A stretch of 64,000 nt of DNA from an uncultured Ruminococcus sp. Lineage in GTDB: Bacteria > Bacillota > Clostridia > Oscillospirales > Ruminococcaceae. The notes below the pieces were generated by a model. That model made no database searches and was not told the DNA's origin. It worked only from the letters and a program-made list of their open reading frames with translations. The stretch spans positions 248,001 through 312,000 of the forward strand of contig CAKSMF010000001.1 of NCBI GenBank assembly GCA_934474025.1. Reading direction: 5' to 3'. Made by a program: the position numbers and the translations under genes. Shown piece after piece: positions 7,477-15,475 of this stretch (within the stretch, counting starts at the first letter, position 1; the number at the start of each line of letters is the position of its first letter).

Positions 7477-10288
7477 TAAAATTATTATAAAAGGTACAAG
7501 GGCTAATAATCTGAAAAATATAGATGTTGAAATTCCAAGAGATAAGCTTGTTGTAATGACAGGTGTATCAGGTTCAGGAAAATCTTCTCTTGCTTTCGAT
7601 ACAATATATGCGGACGGTCAGCGTCGTTATGTTGAAAGCCTTTCATCATATGCGAGAATGTTTCTTGGACAAATGGAAAAACCTGATGTTGACAGTATCG
7701 AGGGACTTTCTCCGGCAATATCGATTGACCAGAAAACAACTTCAAAAAATCCACGTTCTACAGTGGGAACAGTTACAGAAATATACGATTATTTAAGACT
7801 TCTTTATGCAAGAATAGGTATTCCGCATTGTCCGATATGCAACAGGGAAATATCACAGCAGAGCATAGACCAGATAGTTGATACAATTATGTCACTTCCG
7901 AAAGGCACTAAATTGCAGTTGCTTGCACCGTTGGCAAGAAACAAAAAGGGACAGTTTAAAAAAGAATTCGAGAGTACAAGAAAAAGCGGTTATGTTCGTG
8001 TGAGGGTTGACGGAATAATTTATGACCTTAACGAAACAATCAAAATTGACAAGAACAAAAAACACAACATTGAAATCATTGTTGACAGAATAGTTATAAA
8101 AGAAAACATAGAATCACGTTTGACAGACAGCCTTGAAACAGTTTTCAGTCTGGGAGAACTCGCTTTAGTGGACGTTATCGACGGTGAAGAAATGCTTTTT
8201 TCACAAAATTATGCCTGTCCAGACCACAATATAAGTATAGGTGAGTTAGAACCTGTAATGTTTTCGTTCAATAATCCTATGGGAGCTTGTCCTAAGTGTA
8301 CAGGTTTAGGAACATTCAGACATATTGACCCCGAAATAGTTATACCAAATAAAGAATTAAGCATTCTGGAAGGTGCTATAAATGCTCATGGTTGGAACAG
8401 TCTTGATGAAAATTCAATAGCTATGATGTATTATAATGCTATTTCCAAAAAATACAATATACCATTGGATATTCCTGTTAAGAAACTCAAAAAGAATCAG
8501 ATTGATATTTTCCTTTATGGAACAAATGACGAAAAAGTAACTATTTCAAGACCGTCATCACTTGGCGGAGGAACTTATGAAACAGCATTTGAGGGAGTAA
8601 TAAACAATCTTGAAAGGCGTTATCATGAAACTAACAGCGAATCATCTCGAAATGAAATTGAATCATATATGAGTGAAAGCGAATGTCCGGAATGTCACGG
8701 AAAGCGTCTAAAACCTGAATATCTTGCGGTAACTGTTGGCGATATGAACATAAGTCAGCTTACGGATTTATCTGTAAATGATTGTCTGGACTTCTTTGAA
8801 AAGCTTCAGCTTTCTGCACAAGATATGCTTATAGGAGAACGTATTATTAAGGAAATCAAAGAAAGATTAGGTTTTTTGAAAAGTGTAGGATTAGATTATC
8901 TTACTTTGTCGAGAGCATCGGGAACTCTTTCGGGTGGTGAAAGCCAGAGAATACGCCTTGCCACACAAATAGGTTCATCACTTGTAGGAGTGCTTTATAT
9001 TCTTGATGAACCAAGTATAGGACTTCATCAGCGTGATAATGATAAATTAATTGCGACTCTTAAAAAGCTGAGGGATTTAGGAAATACCCTTATAGTTGTT
9101 GAACATGATGATGATACAATGCTTACTGCTGATTATATAGTTGATATCGGAGTAGGAGCAGGTGTGCATGGTGGTGAAGTGGTTTATGCCGGTGATGTCG
9201 CTGGACTGATAAAATGTGAAAAATCCATTACAGGACAGTATTTAAGCGGTAAAAAGAAAATAGCCCTCCCTGAAAAAAGACGTTCCGGAAACGGAAAGTA
9301 TCTCATTGTGAGAGGAGCAAAAGAACACAATTTAAAGAATATAGATGTTAAAATTCCATTAGGTGAGTTCATATGTGTTACTGGAGTTTCCGGCTCTGGA
9401 AAATCCTCACTTGTAAACGAAATAATTTATAAATACCTTTCTGCAAAATTGAACCGCTCAAAAGTGAGGGCAGGGAAATTTGACAGCATGGAAGGTATTG
9501 AAAATCTTGATAAAGTAATATGCATAGACCAATCACCAATAGGAAGAACACCACGTTCAAATCCTGCAACTTATACAGGAGTTTTCACAGATATAAGAGA
9601 ATTATTTGCTAAAACTCCGGACGCTAAAGCCCATGGCTATAACAGCGGACGTTTTTCATTCAATATAAAGGGAGGACGTTGTGAAGCTTGTGAGGGTGAT
9701 GGAATTATTAAAATTGAAATGCATTTTCTTCCAGATATTTATGTACCTTGTGAAGTCTGCAACGGCAAGCGTTATAATCGTGAAACCCTTGAAATAAAAT
9801 ACAAAAATAAATCTATTCATGACGTTCTTGAAATGACAGTTGATGAAGCTGTTGAATTTTTTGAACATATTCCTAAAATTTCACGCAAACTTAAAACTTT
9901 GCAGGAAGTAGGATTAGGATATATAAAACTGGGACAATCTGCTACAACTTTGTCGGGCGGTGAGGCTCAGCGTGTAAAGCTTTCAACTGAATTATCTAAG
10001 CGTTCTACCGGAAAAACTATATATATTCTTGACGAACCTACAACGGGACTTCATACTGCTGATGTTCATAATTTGATAGATGTTTTACAAAAACTCACAG
10101 AACAAGGTAATACTATACTTGTAATAGAACATAATCTTAATGTAATAAAAGTTGCTGACCATATAATAGATTTAGGATATGAAGGCGGTGACAAAGGCGG
10201 AATGATTGTGGCACAGGGTACTCCTGAAGAAATTGCACAATGTGAAAAGTCATATACAGGACAGTATCTTAAACAATATCTTGAATAA
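7469..10288 (+). CDS. uvrA: Excinuclease ABC subunit A
   Basis: UvrA is the damage-sensing ABC ATPase that loads UvrB. The 939-residue product has two ABC modules: Walker A GVSGSGKSSLAFDTI near residue 33 and GVSGSGKSSLVNEII near 643, and signatures TLSGGESQRIRLA and TLSGGEAQRVKLS. Zinc-finger cysteines are seen as CPDH..CPKC and CPECHGKR in the first module and CEACEGDG..CEVCNGKR in the second. The start before TDKIIIKGTRANN is chosen over an upstream in-frame ATG because GGAGGGAAAAG lies directly ahead. It overlaps the NADAR gene by 8 nt and ends the uvrB-NADAR-uvrA unit. Confidence 0.98.
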   Translation: MTDKIIIKGTRANNLKNIDVEIPRDKLVVMTGVSGSGKSSLAFDTIYADGQRRYVESLSSYARMFLGQMEKPDVDSIEGLSPAISIDQKTTSKNPRSTVGTVTEIYDYLRLLYARIGIPHCPICNREISQQSIDQIVDTIMSLPKGTKLQLLAPLARNKKGQFKKEFESTRKSGYVRVRVDGIIYDLNETIKIDKNKKHNIEIIVDRIVIKENIESRLTDSLETVFSLGELALVDVIDGEEMLFSQNYACPDHNISIGELEPVMFSFNNPMGACPKCTGLGTFRHIDPEIVIPNKELSILEGAINAHGWNSLDENSIAMMYYNAISKKYNIPLDIPVKKLKKNQIDIFLYGTNDEKVTISRPSSLGGGTYETAFEGVINNLERRYHETNSESSRNEIESYMSESECPECHGKRLKPEYLAVTVGDMNISQLTDLSVNDCLDFFEKLQLSAQDMLIGERIIKEIKERLGFLKSVGLDYLTLSRASGTLSGGESQRIRLATQIGSSLVGVLYILDEPSIGLHQRDNDKLIATLKKLRDLGNTLIVVEHDDDTMLTADYIVDIGVGAGVHGGEVVYAGDVAGLIKCEKSITGQYLSGKKKIALPEKRRSGNGKYLIVRGAKEHNLKNIDVKIPLGEFICVTGVSGSGKSSLVNEIIYKYLSAKLNRSKVRAGKFDSMEGIENLDKVICIDQSPIGRTPRSNPATYTGVFTDIRELFAKTPDAKAHGYNSGRFSFNIKGGRCEACEGDGIIKIEMHFLPDIYVPCEVCNGKRYNRETLEIKYKNKSIHDVLEMTVDEAVEFFEHIPKISRKLKTLQEVGLGYIKLGQSATTLSGGEAQRVKLSTELSKRSTGKTIYILDEPTTGLHTADVHNLIDVLQKLTEQGNTILVIEHNLNVIKVADHIIDLGYEGGDKGGMIVAQGTPEEIAQCEKSYTGQYLKQYLE

Positions 10289-10307
10289 CTTATTTAAGCG
10301 GAGATTA

Positions 10308-10841
10308 TTATTTTCTGAACTTTTTTCTTATGTATCGGAATGTATAATCTTCGCCTTTTTCTGCAAGCATACGTAAAAGAAATTCTAATTTTCTTGCAGT
10401 TTTCTTTTCTATGAAACGGTTGTTTTTTCCACGCATAAAGTATTCAAGAGGGCTTGAATCTGTATAATTTTTTCCGTTATAAGTTTTAGAAGCTGCTAAA
10501 CGGTCACAAAACATTTCAATAATATAATCGTTGGGCATTTCGACCGGTTCAAGACGACGGGTTTTAGGACTGTAATCCGTCCAGTATTCAAAGTGATGAC
10601 GATTTCTTCCTTTATGGTGAATCCATGCTTTTGAGTAACCGTTTACTTCTCGTTCACGTTCATTCGGACTGCGGTTTCCCTGAAAGTACAATACACCGGG
10701 AATAAATTCAGTTGGTGAAAATTTAGAAAGGTCATGTGTGAAACTATGCCAGAAAATTCCGGCTTTGAAACAATGTATCATTACAAGGTGACGATGATGA
10801 AGAACAGTTTTCAGATGACCAATAAAATTTTTAATAATCAT
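10308..10841 (-). CDS. DUF5662-like His-rich protein
   Basis: This 177-residue cytoplasmic protein is rich in paired histidines (HHRHLVMIHC near residue 15, HSFTHDLSKFSPTEF near 32, WIHHKGRNRHHFEYW near 73). The pattern H...HDLSK...HHKGRNRHH is typical of the DUF5662 family. It suggests a metal-binding, possibly HD-like, fold (inference). No enzymatic role is known to me. It is transcribed toward uvrA and ends 19 nt from it, and lies downstream of a separate small gene on the same strand. Confidence 0.7.
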   Translation of the reverse strand: MIIKNFIGHLKTVLHHRHLVMIHCFKAGIFWHSFTHDLSKFSPTEFIPGVLYFQGNRSPNEREREVNGYSKAWIHHKGRNRHHFEYWTDYSPKTRRLEPVEMPNDYIIEMFCDRLAASKTYNGKNYTDSSPLEYFMRGKNNRFIEKKTARKLEFLLRMLAEKGEDYTFRYIRKKFRK

Positions 10842-10914
10842 ATTTTATCTCCTGTAAATAATTCTATAATTATTATATCATTCTGTTGATAAAAAATAAA
10901 GTATTATTTTAATA

Positions 10915-10941
10915 TAAAAAACGCTCCTTATAAAAGAGCGT
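10915..10941 (-). terminator. Terminator of the small gene at 10948
   Basis: On the minus strand the stem ACGCTC/GAGCGT is followed by six T, 7 nt after the stop codon of the 52-residue gene. Confidence 0.75.
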
Positions 10942-10947
10942 CCGGAA

Positions 10948-11106
10948 TTACTGTTCAGGAATTTTTATATCAATGTCCTGAGTATCTGTAAATTTGTTGT
11001 CTTCGGTATATATTGGAATAATTCCGTTTTTGTCCCACGAGGCAGACGGGAAAAAATATTCATAGTCTTTTGTGAGAGGGTCGGGGACTGGTATTTGACT
11101 ATTCAT
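10948..11106 (-). CDS. Small hypothetical protein (52 aa)
   Basis: A 52-codon reading frame starts at the ATG at 11104-11106 (minus strand) behind GGAAGGTGAT, a good ribosome site, and ends just before an intrinsic terminator. The predicted product begins MNSQIPVPDPLTKDYEYFFP and ends KIPEQ. It is acidic and aromatic, with no signal peptide or membrane segment. The combination of ribosome site, codon use like its neighbours and terminator supports a real gene. I do not recognise the family. Confidence 0.65.
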   Translation of the reverse strand: MNSQIPVPDPLTKDYEYFFPSASWDKNGIIPIYTEDNKFTDTQDIDIKIPEQ

Positions 11107-11179
11107 GATATCACCTTCCGGAATTATTATTGACAGATTATTAAAATAATATTTGTGGCAAAAATTTACAATTATTGTA

Positions 11180-11208
11180 TTGATTTTTTTGTTGAAATAT
11201 GATAAAAT
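11180..11208 (+). promoter_or_regulatory. Promoter of the DUF1292 pair
   Basis: TTGATT and TAAAAT are 17 nt apart, with an extended -10 TG. A run of G (AAAAAGGGGGAA) gives the ribosome site before the ATG at 11242. Confidence 0.75.
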
Positions 11209-11241
11209 TAGTTATATTCAAAAAAGGGGGAATTTATTTAA

Positions 11242-11598
11242 ATGAACGATTTTGAAGATAATGATGAGTATTTCAGCAGTGATGAAGTACAAGAACTTAT
11301 GGCGGATATTGCCGGAGAGTTTCTTGATGACTCACAAAATGATGAGGAATTTATAACCCTTGTCAATGATGACGGTGAAGAAGTAGAATTTGCAGTTCTT
11401 GGCATTGTTGAATATCAAGGAAAAATGTATATAGTTCTTATGCCTACTGCCGATAATAGTGCCACAGTTATTCTTGAACTTGTTCCAGATGAGCAAAACG
11501 AGGAAAATTGTACTTTTGCACCTGTTGCCGATGAGTTGCTTCCGGAGATTTTTAATAAGTTCAAAGAAGAACACGCCGACGAATTTAATTTTGAGTAA
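11242..11598 (+). CDS. DUF1292 family acidic protein
   Basis: The 118-residue, strongly acidic protein has a core of LVNDDGEEVEFAVLGIVEYQ followed by GKMYIVLMP and VILELVPD, the beta-strand pattern of DUF1292. The family has no established biochemical role. The first 35 residues are a low-complexity Asp/Glu leader that is absent from many relatives. A paralogue follows 14 nt downstream; the two are probably one operon ending at the terminator at 11925. No membrane segment is seen. Confidence 0.8.
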   Translation: MNDFEDNDEYFSSDEVQELMADIAGEFLDDSQNDEEFITLVNDDGEEVEFAVLGIVEYQGKMYIVLMPTADNSATVILELVPDEQNEENCTFAPVADELLPEIFNKFKEEHADEFNFE

Positions 11599-11612
11599 AG
11601 GAGATTTTTGGT

Positions 11613-11912
11613 ATGAGTGATTTTATTGAAAATAACGAATTTGAAGAGGAAAGCGAAAATTATATAACTCTTACTGATGATGATGGAAATGACGTTTCTT
11701 TTGAAGTTATCGGAGAGGTTGAGTATCAGGAACGCTATTTTGCAGTGATGTTGCCTTTTGATGAAGATGATGACGGAGTTGTTATTCTTGAAATTGTTCC
11801 GTCTGATAACGAAGAAATGGGAGAATTTCTTTCTATTGACGATGATAAGCTTTTGAATGAGGTATTTGAAAAATTCAAATCCGAATATAATGGCGAATAC
11901 GAATTTGAATAA
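11613..11912 (+). CDS. DUF1292 family acidic protein (second copy)
   Basis: This 99-residue paralogue of the preceding gene has the same core (ITLTDDDGNDVSFEVIGEVEYQ, split by one residue from its neighbour's pattern, then RYFAVMLPFD and VVILEIVPSD). A tandem duplication is the simplest origin. The ribosome site AAAGGAG precedes the ATG. Function unknown; cytoplasmic by composition. Confidence 0.8.
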   Translation: MSDFIENNEFEEESENYITLTDDDGNDVSFEVIGEVEYQERYFAVMLPFDEDDDGVVILEIVPSDNEEMGEFLSIDDDKLLNEVFEKFKSEYNGEYEFE

Positions 11913-11924
11913 TAAAAAAACAAA

Positions 11925-11957
11925 TCCCCTGCCGGTTAGCACGACAGGGGAAATTTT
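11925..11957. terminator. Bidirectional terminator between DUF1292 pair and gdhA
   Basis: CCCCTG and CAGGGG form a stem flanked by A-rich and T-rich runs on both sides, so it can serve both convergent units. Confidence 0.8.
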
Positions 11958-11989
11958 TATTTATTCTGATGAGTCGGTCAAAATTTTAA

Positions 11990-13342
11990 TTAAACACAAC
12001 CCTGAGCCTTCATAGCATCAGCAACCTTGAGGAAGCCTGCAATGTTAGCACCAGCCATGTAGTTACCTTCAACGCCGTATTCCTTAGCAGCTGTGCTACA
12101 AGCATTAAAGATGTTAACCATAATGTTGTGAAGCTTAGCGTCAACTTCTTCAAATGTCCAAGAAAGTCTTTCGCTGTTCTGGCTCATTTCGAGACCGGAA
12201 GTAGCAACACCACCAGCGTTAGCAGCCTTAGCAGGACCATAGAGAATACCATTAGAAAGGTAAACTTCAATAGCTTCTGGAGTAGAAGGCATATTAGCAC
12301 CTTCAGAAACAACCTTACAACCGTTGTTTACGAGAATCTGAGCGGATTCGCCGTTGATTTCGTTCTGAGTAGCACATGGAAGAGCAATATCACATTTAAC
12401 TTCCCAAATCTTTGAGCAACCCTCTGTATAAGTAACATTCTTGTGAGAAGTTCTTTCAGCGTATTCCTTGATACGTCCACGTTCAACTTCCTTAATCTGC
12501 TTAACGAGGTCAAGTTCAATTCCGTCTGGGTCATAAACATAACCGTTAGAGTCAGAAAGTGTAACAACCTTAGCACCGAGTTCAACAGCCTTTTCAGTTG
12601 CATAGATAGCAACGTTACCAGAACCGGAAATTACAACTGTCTTACCTTCAAAGCTCATGCCGTTAGCCTTAAGCATTTCATCTGTGAAGTAGCAGAGACC
12701 ATAACCTGTAGCTTCTGTTCTTGCAAGTGAACCACCATATGTGAGACCCTTACCAGTGAGAACGCCAACGAATTCGTTTCTGATTCTCTTGTACTGACCG
12801 AACATATAACCGATTTCACGAGCACCTGTACCGATATCACCAGCAGGAACGTCTGTATCAGCACCAATATATTTGCAAAGTTCTGTCATGAAGCTCTGGC
12901 AGAAACGCATGATTTCTCCGTCGCTCTTGCCCTTAGGGTCAAAGTCAGAACCACCTTTACCACCGCCCATAGGAAGTGTTGTAAGGCTGTTCTTGAATAC
13001 CTGTTCAAAACCGAGGAACTTAATGATACCAAGGTTTACAGATGGGTGAAGTCTGATACCGCCCTTGTAAGGTCCGATAGCAGAGTTGAACTGTACTCTG
13101 AAACCTCTGTTAATCTGTACTTTACCATTATCATCAACCCAAGGTACACGGAACATAATCTGTCTTTCAGGTTCAACGATTCTGTCGAATACGCCTGCAT
13201 CGATTAAATCCTGTCTCTTTTCAGCAACTGGCTGAAGAGTTTCGAGAACTTCTGTAACTGCCTGAATGAATTCAGGTTCACTTGGATTTCTTTTCTTGAC
13301 TGTTTCTAATAAGTCGATGAGATACTGATTTTTTAACGCCAT
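11990..13342 (-). CDS. gdhA: Glutamate dehydrogenase, hexameric type
   Basis: GdhA interconverts 2-oxoglutarate plus ammonia and glutamate; the 450-residue length fits the small hexameric class, usually NADP-linked. The substrate site is seen at KGGIRLHPSVNLGIIKFLGF and PMGGGKGGSDFDPKGKSD with its catalytic lysine. The nucleotide-binding Rossmann motif is VVISGSGNVAIYATEKA near residue 235. AAAGGAGG precedes the ATG. It is monocistronic with its own promoter and a shared terminator. Cofactor preference is not settled from sequence alone. Confidence 0.96.
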   Translation of the reverse strand: MALKNQYLIDLLETVKKRNPSEPEFIQAVTEVLETLQPVAEKRQDLIDAGVFDRIVEPERQIMFRVPWVDDNGKVQINRGFRVQFNSAIGPYKGGIRLHPSVNLGIIKFLGFEQVFKNSLTTLPMGGGKGGSDFDPKGKSDGEIMRFCQSFMTELCKYIGADTDVPAGDIGTGAREIGYMFGQYKRIRNEFVGVLTGKGLTYGGSLARTEATGYGLCYFTDEMLKANGMSFEGKTVVISGSGNVAIYATEKAVELGAKVVTLSDSNGYVYDPDGIELDLVKQIKEVERGRIKEYAERTSHKNVTYTEGCSKIWEVKCDIALPCATQNEINGESAQILVNNGCKVVSEGANMPSTPEAIEVYLSNGILYGPAKAANAGGVATSGLEMSQNSERLSWTFEEVDAKLHNIMVNIFNACSTAAKEYGVEGNYMAGANIAGFLKVADAMKAQGCV

Positions 13343-13390
13343 TGTTAAAAAACCTCCTTTAAAAAATTCTGCTTCCGCAGTTCTGAATAA

Positions 13391-13419
13391 ATTATAGCAC
13401 CGTCCGAAAAATTTTGCAA
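13391..13419 (-). promoter_or_regulatory. gdhA promoter
   Basis: On the minus strand TTGCAA and a perfect TATAAT are separated by 17 nt, about 50 nt ahead of the gdhA ATG. Confidence 0.75.
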
Positions 13420-13504
13420 TAGTTTAAGATAAAAAATTTTCTGTAAAGATTACGATTTGTCGAAAATGAACATATTTTATTGTAGATTTAGAACGATATT
13501 TGAA

Positions 13505-14767
13505 TTATTTAACGATATTATTAAGATATTCGCTTGCTAAATAAAGTGAACCGCATACAACAACTATTCCATTATTTTCGAGGGCGAGTTCTTTAGCTTT
13601 GTTTACAGCATCGCTAAAAGAGTGATATATTTCTGTTTGTGAATAGAAACCTGCAATATTTTCAATATTTTCCGCTCTTACTGAATTAGGAGCGAATCCG
13701 TCTATTGCAAAGAACATATCTGATTGCTGAGAAATAATCTTAACACATTCTTCATAGTCTTTTGAATCAATCATTCCCATTACAGTATATATTTTTTTGT
13801 TTCTTGTACTGAGATACATAAGCACAAGTGAAAGCATACTCACACCGGAGGGATTGTGTCCGCCGTCCACGATAACAGGAGGATTTCCTTCAATGTATTG
13901 AACACGTGCTTTAACTTGAGTGGTTTCAATGGATTTTTTAATATTTTCATCTGAAATATTGAATCCATGTTTTCTTAAATAAATGCATACAGTTAAAGCT
14001 GTCTGGGCATTGTGGTATTGATGAATACCAAACATTGCGGGTTTATAATGCTGTCCTTTGTAAATAAACTGTGAAATAAGTCCGCCGTCAAAAGCAGGTT
14101 TGCAGGGTTCAGGTGGAATTATTTCAGCATTTTTTTCAAGAGCAGTTTTTTTCATAATATCCAAAACATTTTCATTTGTATTGTCAGTTGATATCACGAC
14201 AGCAGAATTTTCTTTTATAATTCCGGCTTTATGGGAGGCGATTTCTTCAACTGTGTTTCCTAAAATTGCCGTATGGTCAAGTGATATTGAAGTTATAACT
14301 GAAACCAAAGGCGGTAAAATTACATTGGTACAGTCAAGAAGTCCGCCTATACCGGTTTCCAGAATGACTATATCACATTTTTCACGTTCAAACCACAAAA
14401 AAGCTATTGCCATAGTTATTTCAAATTGTGAATACGGCTTGTCCGAAACTTTTTCAGAAACAAATTCACATATTTCACAGAAAGAATTTTCATCAATTTC
14501 TTTGTTGTTTATGCGTATTCTGTCGGTATAGTGGAGTACAAACGGTGATGTGAACTGTCCTGTTTTATAACCGGAAAGAATAAGAGCATTTGAAATATAT
14601 TCAAGTGTAGAACCTTTTCCGTTAGTTCCTGCTATATGAACGAATTTAAGCTTTTTTTCGGGATTGCCTATTGATTTCATAAGTTCTTCAGCACGTGAAA
14701 GATTTGTAACTTTTGCACCTGATTTGGTGTATGAGTTTATAAAATCCATACATTCATTGAAGTTCAT
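13505..14767 (-). CDS. folC: Folylpolyglutamate synthase / dihydrofolate synthase
   Basis: FolC adds glutamate to folates (and often to dihydropteroate) in an ATP-dependent Mur-ligase-like reaction. The 420-residue product has the P-loop HIAGTNGKGST near residue 46, the metal/folate segment FTSPFVLHYTDRIRIN, the ETGIGGLLDCTNV motif, and the ligase C-terminal segment VDGGHNPSG near 291. It is the last gene of the valS T-box operon, 34 nt after the Dabb gene. Bifunctionality is inferred from the usual Firmicutes arrangement. Confidence 0.92.
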   Translation of the reverse strand: MNFNECMDFINSYTKSGAKVTNLSRAEELMKSIGNPEKKLKFVHIAGTNGKGSTLEYISNALILSGYKTGQFTSPFVLHYTDRIRINNKEIDENSFCEICEFVSEKVSDKPYSQFEITMAIAFLWFEREKCDIVILETGIGGLLDCTNVILPPLVSVITSISLDHTAILGNTVEEIASHKAGIIKENSAVVISTDNTNENVLDIMKKTALEKNAEIIPPEPCKPAFDGGLISQFIYKGQHYKPAMFGIHQYHNAQTALTVCIYLRKHGFNISDENIKKSIETTQVKARVQYIEGNPPVIVDGGHNPSGVSMLSLVLMYLSTRNKKIYTVMGMIDSKDYEECVKIISQQSDMFFAIDGFAPNSVRAENIENIAGFYSQTEIYHSFSDAVNKAKELALENNGIVVVCGSLYLASEYLNNIVK

Positions 14768-14801
14768 TAAACTGCCTCCATTTCGAGTTTATAAAAGAAA
14801 C

Positions 14802-15101
14802 TTAATATTCGTAGTCAATACAAGCTCTGTCAGTTTTAATAGTGCCTATGAATTTACCGAAAGCAACATGAGCAGGGTGTACTTGATAAGCATTAAGGTC
14901 AGCTATTGTTTCAAAGTCACAAAGAAGTGAAATTGTATAGTTGGATTGGTCTGCATCTTTTGAATTGATGACAACTTCACCTTTTTTGAGTTCTTTTACA
15001 TTTGCTATAACGTCATTAAAACGTTCTTTAGTTTCAAGAGCGTTTTCGTAAACTGACTTATCAGTTTCCTTTAATTTAAACATTACAATATGCTTAATCA
15101 T
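14802..15101 (-). CDS. Dabb (stress-responsive alpha/beta barrel) domain protein
   Basis: The 99-residue protein is one Dabb ferredoxin-like domain: it opens with MIKHIVMFKLKE and contains the Dabb signatures YTISLLCDFETIADLNAYQ and HPAHVAFGKFI. Such proteins dimerise; some bind or act on small aromatic substrates, but the role here is unknown. It lies between the YjbR gene and folC in the valS operon. Confidence 0.85.
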   Translation of the reverse strand: MIKHIVMFKLKETDKSVYENALETKERFNDVIANVKELKKGEVVINSKDADQSNYTISLLCDFETIADLNAYQVHPAHVAFGKFIGTIKTDRACIDYEY

Positions 15102-15118
15102 AAAAAAATTTCTCCTTT

Positions 15119-15475
15119 TTATTTTGAATTTACAATATTATAACTCTCGTCAATAATATTGCATAGAATTTTAAAATCAATGTTATCATCAAGGATTATT
15201 GAAATCCATAATTTTTTATTCATGTGGTATGCAGGAAAACATTTATTTTCGTTTAATAAACATTCTCTTGTAATAGGTTTGCATTTTAAATTTATGATGT
15301 ATACAGATTCTTTGGCATCGGGAATAAATACGGATTTTTTTACTTTCATAACCAATGCAAACCACTTTTTATTTTTTGAATTTCTTAAGATAAATGCGTC
15401 AGGAGTTTTCTGCCACAGAAATTCAGGCTCTGTGGCATACTTATCCCGTGCATAAGAAATGATTTTTTCACGCAT
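15119..15475 (-). CDS. MmcQ/YjbR family protein
   Basis: This 118-residue protein fits the MmcQ/YjbR (CyaY-like fold) family: ISYARDKYATEPEFLWQKTP, then WFALVMKV and a C-terminal WISIILDD. These are DNA-binding-like small proteins of unknown function. The ATG overlaps the valS stop (TAATG), so it is translationally coupled to valS. Confidence 0.8.
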   Translation of the reverse strand: MREKIISYARDKYATEPEFLWQKTPDAFILRNSKNKKWFALVMKVKKSVFIPDAKESVYIINLKCKPITRECLLNENKCFPAYHMNKKLWISIILDDNIDFKILCNIIDESYNIVNSK